From Verrucomicrobiota bacterium (lineage in GTDB: Bacteria; Verrucomicrobiota; Verrucomicrobiia; CAIQCK01): a stretch of 56,808 nucleotides of DNA. The notes beneath the pieces were generated by a model. The model was not told where the DNA came from. It worked only from the letters and a program-made list of their open reading frames with translations, and did not search any database. Positions 49,620-56,808 of the stretch are shown here, piece after piece; the stretch's first letter is position 1; the number at the start of each line of letters is the position of its first letter. Both the position numbers and the translations under genes were made by a program. Location of the stretch: positions 1-56,808 of the forward strand of contig JACRQF010000026.1 of the NCBI GenBank assembly GCA_016222825.1. Direction: 5' to 3'.

Positions 49620-50609
49620 TCACTTCGGCAGCAACTCGGCGACGAGCGACTTCTCTTCCTTCAGCTCGTTCTCCGTCGCCGCAATCTTCGCGCGGCTGAA
49701 ATCGTTGAGCGGCACACCTTGGACGATCTCGCGGTTCTTGCCGTCACTGCGAATCGGATAGCTGAAGATAAGGCCCTTTTCAATCCCGTAGCTGCCGTCG
49801 GAGCAGACGGCGACGCTGAACCAATCGCCCGGCGCGGTCGGCGTCGTCAGCGCGCGCACGGTGTCCACGACGGCGTTGGCGGCGCTGGCGGCGCTGCTGA
49901 GGCCGCGCGCCTCAATGATCGCCGCGCCGCGTTTCTGGATGATGGAGATAAAATCCTTCTCCAGCCACTCGCGATGACCGATGACGTCGGTGACGGGCCG
50001 GCCGCCGATCTTCGCGTTGAAGAAGTCGGGATACATCGTCGAGCTGTGGTTGCCCCAGATGGCGAGGTGGGTGACGGCGGTGATGTCCGCGCTGGCCTTT
50101 TTGGCAAGCTGGGTCTTGGCGCGGTTCTGGTCGAGCATGGTCATCGCATGCCAACGGTCGCGCGGGACGCCGGGCGCGTTGTTCATGGCGATGAAGCAGT
50201 TGGTGTTGCACGGATTGCCAACAACGAGGACACGCACGTCGCTGGCGGCGTTCTTCTGGATGGCCTGGCCCTGCGGCCCGAAGATTTTGCCGTTGGCGCC
50301 GAGCAGGTCTTTGCGTTCCATGCCGGCCTTGCGCGGCATGGCGCCGACGAGGAGCGCCCAGTTCACGCCCTTGAAGCCTTCGTTGAGGTCGGCGGTGGGC
50401 ACAACGCCTTTGAGCAACGGGAAAGCACAGTCGTCGAGCTCCATCACGACGCCGTTGAGCGCCTTGAGCGCCGGCTCGATCTCGATGAGGTGGAGGATGA
50501 CCGGTTGCTCCGGCCCAAACATCGCGCCGGAGGCGATGCGGAAGAGGAGGGAGTAACCGATTTGGCCGGCAGCGCCGGTGACAGCGACACGGATGGGGGT
50601 CTTGTTCAT
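49620..50609 (-). CDS. mdh: Malate dehydrogenase
   Basis: A 329-residue NAD-dependent enzyme of the TCA cycle. The start VAVTGAAGQIGYSLLFRIASG with the Rossmann GxxGxxG, VVGNPCNTNC, TMLDQNRAK and IWGNHSSTMYPD (catalytic His) are typical of the MDH type 2 group (Thermus/cytosolic-like). The start ATG 50609 follows from the first conserved strand; a longer in-frame extension has no homology pattern. It is divergent from the sorbosone-dehydrogenase-like gene. Confidence 0.95.
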   Translation of the reverse strand: MNKTPIRVAVTGAAGQIGYSLLFRIASGAMFGPEQPVILHLIEIEPALKALNGVVMELDDCAFPLLKGVVPTADLNEGFKGVNWALLVGAMPRKAGMERKDLLGANGKIFGPQGQAIQKNAASDVRVLVVGNPCNTNCFIAMNNAPGVPRDRWHAMTMLDQNRAKTQLAKKASADITAVTHLAIWGNHSSTMYPDFFNAKIGGRPVTDVIGHREWLEKDFISIIQKRGAAIIEARGLSSAASAANAVVDTVRALTTPTAPGDWFSVAVCSDGSYGIEKGLIFSYPIRSDGKNREIVQGVPLNDFSRAKIAATENELKEEKSLVAELLPK

Positions 50610-50798
50610 GTGTTTTGGCTCCAAGTGCGCGGAATATAGGTGGCGACACCAACTCCCGCAAATTTTTTTGATGGAACCAGAAGCGTTGCCGGGCCGTGGC
50701 CGGCCTTGTTGCGGCAAAGGCTGTCGAGGCGTATGCTGCGGCCTGTTGGCGCGGGCGAGTGAACTCAAACGCCCGCCACGGCGAAGGAGATCGAGATC

Positions 50799-52103
50799 AT
50801 GAAGACGAAGGTTGCATCAGCGGTGGTTTGCTGGCTGGGCGCGGCGTGGTTTCTGGGGAACGCGTGGGCGGCAGAAGCGGAGTTGCGGACTGGCAAGGCG
50901 GCGATGGGGGATTGGACCACCGATGCGCCCGGCGTGCGCCGGCTGTTGAGAGTGGATGACTTGCCGGGGCCGTATCACACCGAGTCCGCGCACAACCCGC
51001 CCCGGCTCGTGCCGCGGCCCGGCAACGCATGGCCGAAAGTGCCGCCCGGTTTCACCGTCACGGAGTTCGCGCGCGACTTGGTCAACCCGCGCGTCATCGT
51101 CACCGCGCCAAACGGCGATCTGTTCGTGGCCGAGAGCCGGGCCAATCGCGTGCGCGTGCTGCGCGACGCCGACGGCGACGGCAAACCGGAACTGAGCGAG
51201 GTGTTCGCAGCGGACCTGAACCAGCCCTTTGGCGTTGCGTTCCATCCGCCCGGTCCGGAGCCGAAGTTCATCTACGTCGGCAACACCGACGCCGTGGTGC
51301 GGCAGCCCTATCGCAACGGGCAGACCAAGGCCGCTGGCCAGTGGGAGAAACTCGTCGAGCTTTCCGGCGGGGGCCGCCTCACCGGCGGCGGCCACTGGAC
51401 ACGCGACGTCGTCTTCTCGCTGGACGGGAAGAAGATGTTCGTCTCGGTCGGCTCGAAGTCGAACGTGGACGACGGCTCCGTTGAGGACCGGCGGGCGCGC
51501 ATCTTCGAGTATGATCCCGACGGCAAGAACGAGCGCATGTTTGCTTGGGGCATCCGCAACCCGGTCGGCCTGGCGATTCATCCCGCCACGGGCGAACTCT
51601 GGACCTCGGTGAACGAGCGCGACGGCCTGGGTGACGACTTGGTGCCCGATTACGTGACGCGCGTGCGCGATGGCGGCTTCTACGGCTGGCCGTGGTTCTA
51701 CATGGGCGGCCACCAAGACCCGCGCCACAAGGGCAAGCGGCCTGAACTGAAGGCGAAGGTGCTCACACCCGATGTCATCCTGCAGGCCCACTCGGCGTCG
51801 CTGGATATGACGTTCTACGATGGCGCGCAGTTTCCCGCCGAATACCGGCACCATGTGTTCGCCGCCGAGCACGGCTCATGGAACCGCGCGCGACGCACCG
51901 GCTACAAGATCATCCGCATCCCGACCGTCAACGGCCGAGCCACCGGCGAATACAACGATTTCATGGTCGGCTTTGTCACGCCGGAGGGCAACGTGTGGGG
52001 CCGGCCCGTGGGCGTGACGGTGGCCAAGGACGGCGCGCTATTGGTCACCGACGACGGCGGCAACTGCATCTGGCGGGTGAGCCACGCCTCGCGCGGCCGG
52101 TGA
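50799..52103 (+). CDS. Secreted sorbosone-dehydrogenase-like beta-propeller protein
   Basis: A 434-residue exported protein with a signal peptide ending AWAAEA. The body is a six-bladed propeller of the PQQ-dependent sugar dehydrogenase / L-sorbosone dehydrogenase group: PNGDLFVAESRANRVRV, FGVAFHPPG, FAWGIRNPVGLAIHP, WTSVNERDGLGDDLVPDYV (in part), HGSWNRARRTGYKI. It probably oxidises sugars in the periplasm with PQQ, but cofactor use is unproven. AAGGAG lies 9 bases before ATG 50799. It is divergent from mdh and convergent with the next gene. Confidence 0.85.
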   Translation: MKTKVASAVVCWLGAAWFLGNAWAAEAELRTGKAAMGDWTTDAPGVRRLLRVDDLPGPYHTESAHNPPRLVPRPGNAWPKVPPGFTVTEFARDLVNPRVIVTAPNGDLFVAESRANRVRVLRDADGDGKPELSEVFAADLNQPFGVAFHPPGPEPKFIYVGNTDAVVRQPYRNGQTKAAGQWEKLVELSGGGRLTGGGHWTRDVVFSLDGKKMFVSVGSKSNVDDGSVEDRRARIFEYDPDGKNERMFAWGIRNPVGLAIHPATGELWTSVNERDGLGDDLVPDYVTRVRDGGFYGWPWFYMGGHQDPRHKGKRPELKAKVLTPDVILQAHSASLDMTFYDGAQFPAEYRHHVFAAEHGSWNRARRTGYKIIRIPTVNGRATGEYNDFMVGFVTPEGNVWGRPVGVTVAKDGALLVTDDGGNCIWRVSHASRGR

Positions 52104-52161
52104 TGCGGCGTTGCGGCCCCGCCATCCGCGCCTTGAACCGGCCGCGTCGAAAACGCGCAGG

Positions 52162-55100
52162 CTAGAATTTCAGGCCGAAGAACTTCTGGAAGAATCCCTG
52201 GACGGGCGGCTCCTGGCCGGGCAGCAGCGGCGGCTGGTTCTGGTCTATCCAGAGGTTGAGCGCGGCGGCGACGCCTTCGGGCGAGAGATGGGTGCTGCCG
52301 ATGCGTTGCAGCCCCGGCTCGAGCATGAACCGCATCGGCGCGGTGTCCACGCCAAACTGCTCGCAGAGGGGGCCTTGATAACCCTGGCCGTCCCAGTAAA
52401 CCGGCCAGGGCAGCGGATGCGAGAGTTGGAAGATGTCCAGCGCCTCGCGGCTCTTGTCCACGCAGATGGTGTAGATCTCGAAACCCTTCGGGTGGTAGCG
52501 GAGATAGAGCTGCACGAGTTTGGCGGCGTCTTCCAGCACGTTCTTGGACTTCGCCGACCAGAACTCGATCAGCAGCGGCTTGCCCTTCATGGCGGCGATG
52601 TCCATCTTTTCGCCGCGCAGGCCGGTGAATTTCGCCGGCGGGCACGGGTTGTTCAGCAGGTCGCACTGTCTCATCAGCGACCGCGCGTTGAAGACGAATT
52701 CGCTCTCGGGAAACCGTTTCAGCAAGTCGGCGGCGGCTTCCTTGGCCGCGTGCAACATGGCCTGCCGGCGGCGGAACTGCGCGTGCATCAGCATCGCCGC
52801 GGCTGTTTCGCGGCGGTGGGGGAAGTCCTTGGCGATGCGTTTGGCGATGGCGACGCCTTGCTCCGGATGGTCGGGCCACGTGGCGTTGAGCAGCAGGAAC
52901 TCGGCGCGGATGGCGTCGTCTTCGTTCGGCTTGTGCGCGAGCACTTCGTGCGCGGCGGTTTCGGCGCGTGACCGCTGGGCGAAGTCCTTTGTCATTTGGA
53001 ACACGGACAGCCGGCATCGCGCCTCGTTGATGCGCACAAGATTGACGCGCGGGCTTTTCGGAAACTCTTTGATGAACTGCTGGCAACGGTCCGCCACGTC
53101 CTGATACCAGACCAGGCTGCCCTCGGCGCTGGCGGGTTTCTTGGTGGTGAAGAGCGATTCCAACTCCGACCATGTGATGAGTTCTTCCTCGGACTTGAGA
53201 ATCCGCTTCGCCGCGTCAACCAACGCGGCTTTGCGGTCGGACTCGGAGATGTCCGGCATGGTCGCGAGGCTCTCCGAGCTTTCAGTCTTGAGCTTCGCTT
53301 TCGCGGTGGACGAACCGTAGCCGGAGCGCGGCTTGGGCGGTGTGGCCGGCGGTGTCGAGGAGGGTTTCGGCTCGCTGTCGGGTTTCTTGGAAGCAGTTAC
53401 GGTTGGCCGGCTGAGTTTCGCGGGCTTCTCTTCGCTGGCAAATCGTTTCGCAGCGGGTGACGGCGGCTTGGTCGCGGAGACAACCGGCTCCGTCGGTTCT
53501 TTGGGAGCGGTCGCAGAGGTGCGGCCGAGCCTGGCCGGCTTCCCGGCGCTCGCGAACGACTTCGCGACGGGCGAGGGAGGCTTGGCGGCGGCGACGGCCG
53601 GCTCCGTCGGCTCGCTGGGGGCAACCGCCGGCGCGCGGTCAAGCTTGGCTGGTTTTTCCGTGGTGGCGAACGGTTTGGCGGCCGGCGGCGGTGGCCGGGG
53701 CGAAGCGACGGCCACAGACGGCGGGACTTTCACGGTCGGTTTGGTTGACTCGACCGGCATGGCGATGGCCGGGCGCAGAGGTTTGGCGTAGAGCACGCCG
53801 CCGATCTCGATGTGCGTCGGTTGCGGCGCAGGAGCGGGTGGTGGCGGCGGCGCGGGCGTTGCGACTACTCGTTTCTCCGGCGCAGGAACTGCGGTTGGCT
53901 TCGAAGGCAGCTTCGCGACGGCGACGCTGCGTTTCTCCGGCGCGGGTGTTTTGGCCACGGCGGGCTTGGGCGCTTCTCTCTTGCTGACGACTGTCGCCGT
54001 TCTGGCGGCGGTGCGGACGGACGGCCGGACCGGCGCGGCGGGCTTGGCGGGCGCGGCCGCAGCAGACGACGCGAGCGCGCCGGTGGATTGCCAGCGTTTC
54101 ATCAGCGGCTCGATCTCCGCCGGATGCGCCGCGATGCGCGCCACGATGCCGGAGGGATCCACGAGCACGCGTGTTGGCGGTGCCATCGCCGGGTAAGCCT
54201 CCATCAGCTTCGCGTTGGCCGGATCGTTGGCGAAAACCTGCGGCCACGGCGTCGGGTGCGCGGCGTTGGCCTTGTCGAATGTCGCGCGGTCGGTGTCGAG
54301 GTTGATGCCCACAACGAGCAAGCCGCTGTCGCGGTGGACCTCAAACAACCGCCGCAACACGCCGCTGCTCTCGCCCGCCGGCAGCGTGGCGGCGGTCCAG
54401 AAATCCAGCACCAGCGCCTGGTTGCGAACCGCGCCGAGGTCGAGCGCTTTGCCGTCCGCTGTCGTCACGGCCGGCAGCGGCGCCGGCTGTGCATAGAGGC
54501 TGAGTTGCTGGAGCAATGCCCGCGCCTGCGCCGCCTCGCGCGATTTCGGAAACGCGCCGAAAAGCCCGATGGCCGCCTCGCGCACGGCGCGTTCATCGCC
54601 CTTGCGCTGCTGCGCCCGCGCCAGCAACCAGAACGCCTCGGCGGCTGGCGGCTGGTCGGAGAAATCGCGGACGATGAGCCGCGCCTGCTCGATGACGGCG
54701 CCCAACTCCTCCGGCCACGCCACGCGGGCCAGCACGAGGCGCGCCCGCGCCGCGCCGGGGCCGCGATCGTTCTTGGCGAGTGACTGGCGGGCGAGTTGCA
54801 CGGCCTTGTCGCGCTCGGCGCGCTCGCCGGTCAACGCGGCCAGTTCCTGCCGGCACTGCGCGTCCACCGCGCGCACCTCGGCGACGTGCGAACTGCCGGG
54901 CTGGTCGCCGAGGTAATGTTCGCAGCGGACCACAACGGCAATGAGCCAGTCCTTCAGCGCGTCGCCGCCGTCATCGGCCGGCCGCCGGGCGAGCGTGTCC
55001 CGGATGCGGCGCAGTCCGAGGACTTCGGCGGCCGAGTCTCCCGGCTTGGACGCGAGCACCGCGCCGGGCACTGCGGCTTCGCTCGGCGGCGCGTTCGTGC

Positions 55101-55164
55101 TGTCGGCGGCGCGAAGCCCCGCGCACGCGACCAACGCCACCCACATGCACGCCCATCGTTTCAT
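52162..55164 (-). CDS. Large secreted protein with two thioredoxin-like folds
   Basis: A 1000-residue exported protein (signal peptide 1-19). Residues 50-225 look like TPR/helical repeats, then a TlpA-like thioredoxin fold (228-360). A Pro/Ala/Lys-rich linker (365-640) contains three 38-residue repeats starting at 491, 529 and 567 (PPSPVAKSFA-type). A second helical region (640-840) and a second thioredoxin fold (843-985) follow. Both lack CxxC: FWTAATLPAG and FWSAKSKN occupy the active-site position, so redox activity is unlikely. It overlaps the leuB stop by 3 bases. The function is unknown; scaffolding or binding is plausible. Confidence 0.78.
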   Translation of the reverse strand: MKRWACMWVALVACAGLRAADSTNAPPSEAAVPGAVLASKPGDSAAEVLGLRRIRDTLARRPADDGGDALKDWLIAVVVRCEHYLGDQPGSSHVAEVRAVDAQCRQELAALTGERAERDKAVQLARQSLAKNDRGPGAARARLVLARVAWPEELGAVIEQARLIVRDFSDQPPAAEAFWLLARAQQRKGDERAVREAAIGLFGAFPKSREAAQARALLQQLSLYAQPAPLPAVTTADGKALDLGAVRNQALVLDFWTAATLPAGESSGVLRRLFEVHRDSGLLVVGINLDTDRATFDKANAAHPTPWPQVFANDPANAKLMEAYPAMAPPTRVLVDPSGIVARIAAHPAEIEPLMKRWQSTGALASSAAAAPAKPAAPVRPSVRTAARTATVVSKREAPKPAVAKTPAPEKRSVAVAKLPSKPTAVPAPEKRVVATPAPPPPPAPAPQPTHIEIGGVLYAKPLRPAIAMPVESTKPTVKVPPSVAVASPRPPPPAAKPFATTEKPAKLDRAPAVAPSEPTEPAVAAAKPPSPVAKSFASAGKPARLGRTSATAPKEPTEPVVSATKPPSPAAKRFASEEKPAKLSRPTVTASKKPDSEPKPSSTPPATPPKPRSGYGSSTAKAKLKTESSESLATMPDISESDRKAALVDAAKRILKSEEELITWSELESLFTTKKPASAEGSLVWYQDVADRCQQFIKEFPKSPRVNLVRINEARCRLSVFQMTKDFAQRSRAETAAHEVLAHKPNEDDAIRAEFLLLNATWPDHPEQGVAIAKRIAKDFPHRRETAAAMLMHAQFRRRQAMLHAAKEAAADLLKRFPESEFVFNARSLMRQCDLLNNPCPPAKFTGLRGEKMDIAAMKGKPLLIEFWSAKSKNVLEDAAKLVQLYLRYHPKGFEIYTICVDKSREALDIFQLSHPLPWPVYWDGQGYQGPLCEQFGVDTAPMRFMLEPGLQRIGSTHLSPEGVAAALNLWIDQNQPPLLPGQEPPVQGFFQKFFGLKF

Positions 55165-56267
55165 GCAATCGCTTCAGCCACCAGATCGCCCACCTGTGTC
55201 GTGGAGTAGCCCATCTTGCCGGCGGCGAGCGATTTCAGTTTCGTGTTCACGACTTGAATGGCGGCGTTCTCGATGGCCTTCGCGGCGGCGGACTCGCCGA
55301 GGAAGTCGAGCAGCATCGCGCCGGCGTTGATCGTCGCGATGGGGTTGATGACGTTCATGCCGGTGTATTTCGGCGCACTGCCGCCCATCGGCTCGAACAT
55401 CGAGCAGCCGTCGGGATTGATGTTGCCGCCCGCGGCGACGCCGAGGCCGCCCTGGATCATCGCGGCGAGGTCGGTGATGATGTCGCCGAACATGTTGTCG
55501 GTGACGATCACGTCAAACCACTCCGGGTTCTTCACGAACCACATGCAGGTGGCGTCCACGTGGGCGTAGTCGCGCTTGACGGTCGGGTAACCCGCGCCCA
55601 TCTGGTGGAACGCGCGCTCCCAGAGGTCGAAGGCGTAGGTAAGCACGTTGGTCTTGCCGCAGAGCGTGAGCTGCGCGGTCTGGCCGGCGGCGACGTCCTC
55701 TTTCTTGAGACCCTTCCACGGCTTGTCGGTGTGGCGCTTGGCAGCGAGGTCGAACGCGTATTTCAGGCAGCGATCCACGCCGCGGCGCGTGTTCACTGAT
55801 TCCTGGATGGCGACCTCGTGCGGCGTGCCCTTGAAGACGAAACCGCCGGAGCCGGTGTAGAGGCCCTCGTTGTTCTCGCGGACGACGATGAAGTCCACGT
55901 CCTCCGGGCCTTTATCCTTCAGCGGGCAGTCGCTGGCGCGGTAGAGTTTCACCGGGCGGAGGTTGATGTATTGCTCCAGCTCGAAACGCAGGCGGAGCAG
56001 CAGGCCCTTCTCAAGGATGCCGGGCTTGACCTTCGGATGACCGACGGCGCCGAGGAAGATGGTCTTGTAGCGCCGGAACTCCTCCACGGCACTGTCGGGC
56101 AACACCTCGCCCGTCTTCAGGTAGCGTTCGCCACCGAAGTCGTAGAAATGCCAGTCGAGTTTGAAACCGAACTTCTTGGCGGCAACCTCGGCCACTTTGA
56201 TGCCTTCGCGCACCACCTCGGGGCCGGTGCCGTCACCGGGAAGAACTGCAATGGAATGTGTTTTCAT
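55161..56267 (-). CDS. leuB: 3-isopropylmalate / isocitrate dehydrogenase family enzyme
   Basis: A 368-residue beta-decarboxylating dehydrogenase. VLPGDGTGPEVV, LLRLRFELEQYINLRPVKLY (substrate Arg residues), VVRENNEGLYTG, and TDNMFGDIITDLAA are typical; MFEPMGGSAPKYTG follows. The best guess is the leucine-pathway enzyme 3-isopropylmalate dehydrogenase; an isocitrate or tartrate type is possible because these families share the motifs. ATG 56267 is chosen since the upstream sequence is repeat DNA. The stop overlaps the start of the thioredoxin-like gene. Confidence 0.85.
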   Translation of the reverse strand: MKTHSIAVLPGDGTGPEVVREGIKVAEVAAKKFGFKLDWHFYDFGGERYLKTGEVLPDSAVEEFRRYKTIFLGAVGHPKVKPGILEKGLLLRLRFELEQYINLRPVKLYRASDCPLKDKGPEDVDFIVVRENNEGLYTGSGGFVFKGTPHEVAIQESVNTRRGVDRCLKYAFDLAAKRHTDKPWKGLKKEDVAAGQTAQLTLCGKTNVLTYAFDLWERAFHQMGAGYPTVKRDYAHVDATCMWFVKNPEWFDVIVTDNMFGDIITDLAAMIQGGLGVAAGGNINPDGCSMFEPMGGSAPKYTGMNVINPIATINAGAMLLDFLGESAAAKAIENAAIQVVNTKLKSLAAGKMGYSTTQVGDLVAEAIA

Positions 56268-56314
56268 CTGTGGCAGGAATAGTAATGGTGCGCGCCAGCA
56301 ACGCAAGCCGCGTT

Positions 56315-56439
56315 TCACGAGAGTCTCTTGCAAAACCCCTCTTCTGTAGCGGCGGTCTCCGACCGCCGTCCGCGTATGCTGAGGATTTCGGCGGTCAGAG
56401 ACCGCCGCTACAGGGTTTTGCAAGAACCTCACGAGAGTC
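56315..56439. repeat. MITE-like inverted repeat with 11-bp flanking direct repeats
   Basis: CTTGCAAAACCC... on the left (arm 56327-56368) is complementary to the right arm (56389-56424) except for a 5-6-base insert on the left and one mismatch. Each arm also contains a small palindrome (CGGCGGTCTCCGACCGCCG, 56350-56368). TCACGAGAGTC occurs directly at 56315-56325 and 56429-56439, as target duplications would. No reading frame lies inside. Confidence 0.72.
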
Positions 56440-56460
56440 GTGCAACCGGGCACACGCACC

Positions 56461-56592
56461 GTAGCGCAGGTTTCCAACCTGCTGTATCGCGGATTTCCAA
56501 TCCGCAGGTCTCCGCCCATCGAGCGCGTTATCTCGTGCGAACGCTCTGCCGGCTGGAAGCCGGCGATACAGCAGGTTGGAAACCCGCGCTAC
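56461..56592. repeat. Palindromic repeat with 30-bp arms
   Basis: The left arm 56461-56490 (GTAGCGCAGGTTTCCAACCT...) and right arm 56563-56592 are complementary over 30 bases with one mismatch (A versus G at position 8 of the arm). Between them lie two smaller hairpins (GCGGATTTCCAATCCGC, 56488-56504, and GCCGGCTGGAAGCCGGC near 56548-56564). Such nested palindromes look like a dispersed intergenic repeat family. It lies just after the partial surface-protein gene. Confidence 0.75.
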
Positions 56593-56600
56593 ACTCCTCC

Positions 56601-56808
56601 TCACGGCGCGAGGAACGCCGTGTAGAAGTAGTCGTTGAACTTCCACGTCCCGCTCATCAACGACCAGAGCCGCACATACACCGGCCCGCCATCCACCGGC
56701 AACGTCACCGCCTGCGTCCGGTTCGTCCCCAGCACCGCCGCGTAGAGATCGTAGCTTCCCGGCGTGCTGCCGGCCCACATCGCATACTGGCTCACCCCGC
56801 TGCCCGCG
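56601..56808 (-). CDS. Surface/secreted protein, C-terminal end (partial)
   Basis: The last 68 residues of a protein whose start lies beyond the window. The frame is open to the window edge (AGSGVSQYAMWAG...) and ends LAP-stop at 56601. The pattern with GSYDLYAAVLG, GGPVYVRLWSLMSGTWKFND and DYFYTA resembles a recurring module that I associate with surface proteins of Verrucomicrobia; this recognition is from memory. Nothing can be said about the N-terminal function. Confidence 0.65.
   Translation of the reverse strand, partial: AGSGVSQYAMWAGSTPGSYDLYAAVLGTNRTQAVTLPVDGGPVYVRLWSLMSGTWKFNDYFYTAFLAP

Overview
The window looks like chromosomal DNA from a GC-rich, Gram-negative-type bacterium, most probably a member of the Verrucomicrobiota (Pedosphaera/Limisphaera-like). 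This rests on LpxA, SurA-like and OmpL-type porin genes (an outer membrane with lipid A), a sulfatase/glycosidase cluster, Pro/Ala/Lys-rich low-complexity protein tails, weak Shine-Dalgarno usage, and self-complementary intergenic repeats of the GTAGCGGCGGTC type. The taxonomic call is an inference; there is no rRNA gene in the window.

Layout. 1-6766 (+): the end of pgk, then tpiA and secG, followed by a five-gene oligopeptide ABC importer. 6831-8761 (+): two secreted LPP20-like proteins, the second with the domain in triplicate. 8810-14887: a diacylglycerol-kinase-like gene divergent from rsmD, a secreted 5'-nucleotidase overlapping a Ppx/GppA phosphatase, and an ECF sigma / anti-sigma / secreted coiled-coil operon. 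14953-19065 (+): a LolD-type ATPase and a giant FtsX-type permease. 19170-24302 (+): a hemerythrin-like protein behind an FNR-type palindrome, two paralogous porins (the second behind a consensus sigma-54 promoter) and glnA. 24303-26356: terminator, a putative oriC with DnaA boxes, and dnaA; then dnaN.

27534-35739 (-): a five-gene catabolic operon (URO-D-like protein, glycosidase-esterase fusion, sulfatase, Tat-exported glycosidase-like protein, mannonate dehydratase) that reads as a small polysaccharide-utilisation locus. 35816-43596: lpxA/radC, tatD, pdxA, surA-like and mfd. 43775-49094 (-): a protein-quality-control operon (coiled-coil membrane protein, DnaJ-like, HtrA, membrane metalloprotease with CBS domains, a possible 32-residue protein, CbpA-like, CbpM-like). 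49620-56808: mdh, a sorbosone-dehydrogenase-like propeller, a 1000-residue protein with two cysteine-less thioredoxin folds, leuB, a block of palindromic repeats including a MITE-like element, and the C-terminus of a surface protein.

I see no rRNA, tRNA, CRISPR array, integrase or transposase gene. The most interesting signals are the sulfatase/URO-D operon, the chaperone-protease operon, the paired pseudo-thioredoxin protein, the MITE-like repeat with flanking direct repeats, a tRNA-minihelix-shaped hairpin before glnA, and the fact that most genes on both sides point toward dnaA rather than away from it.
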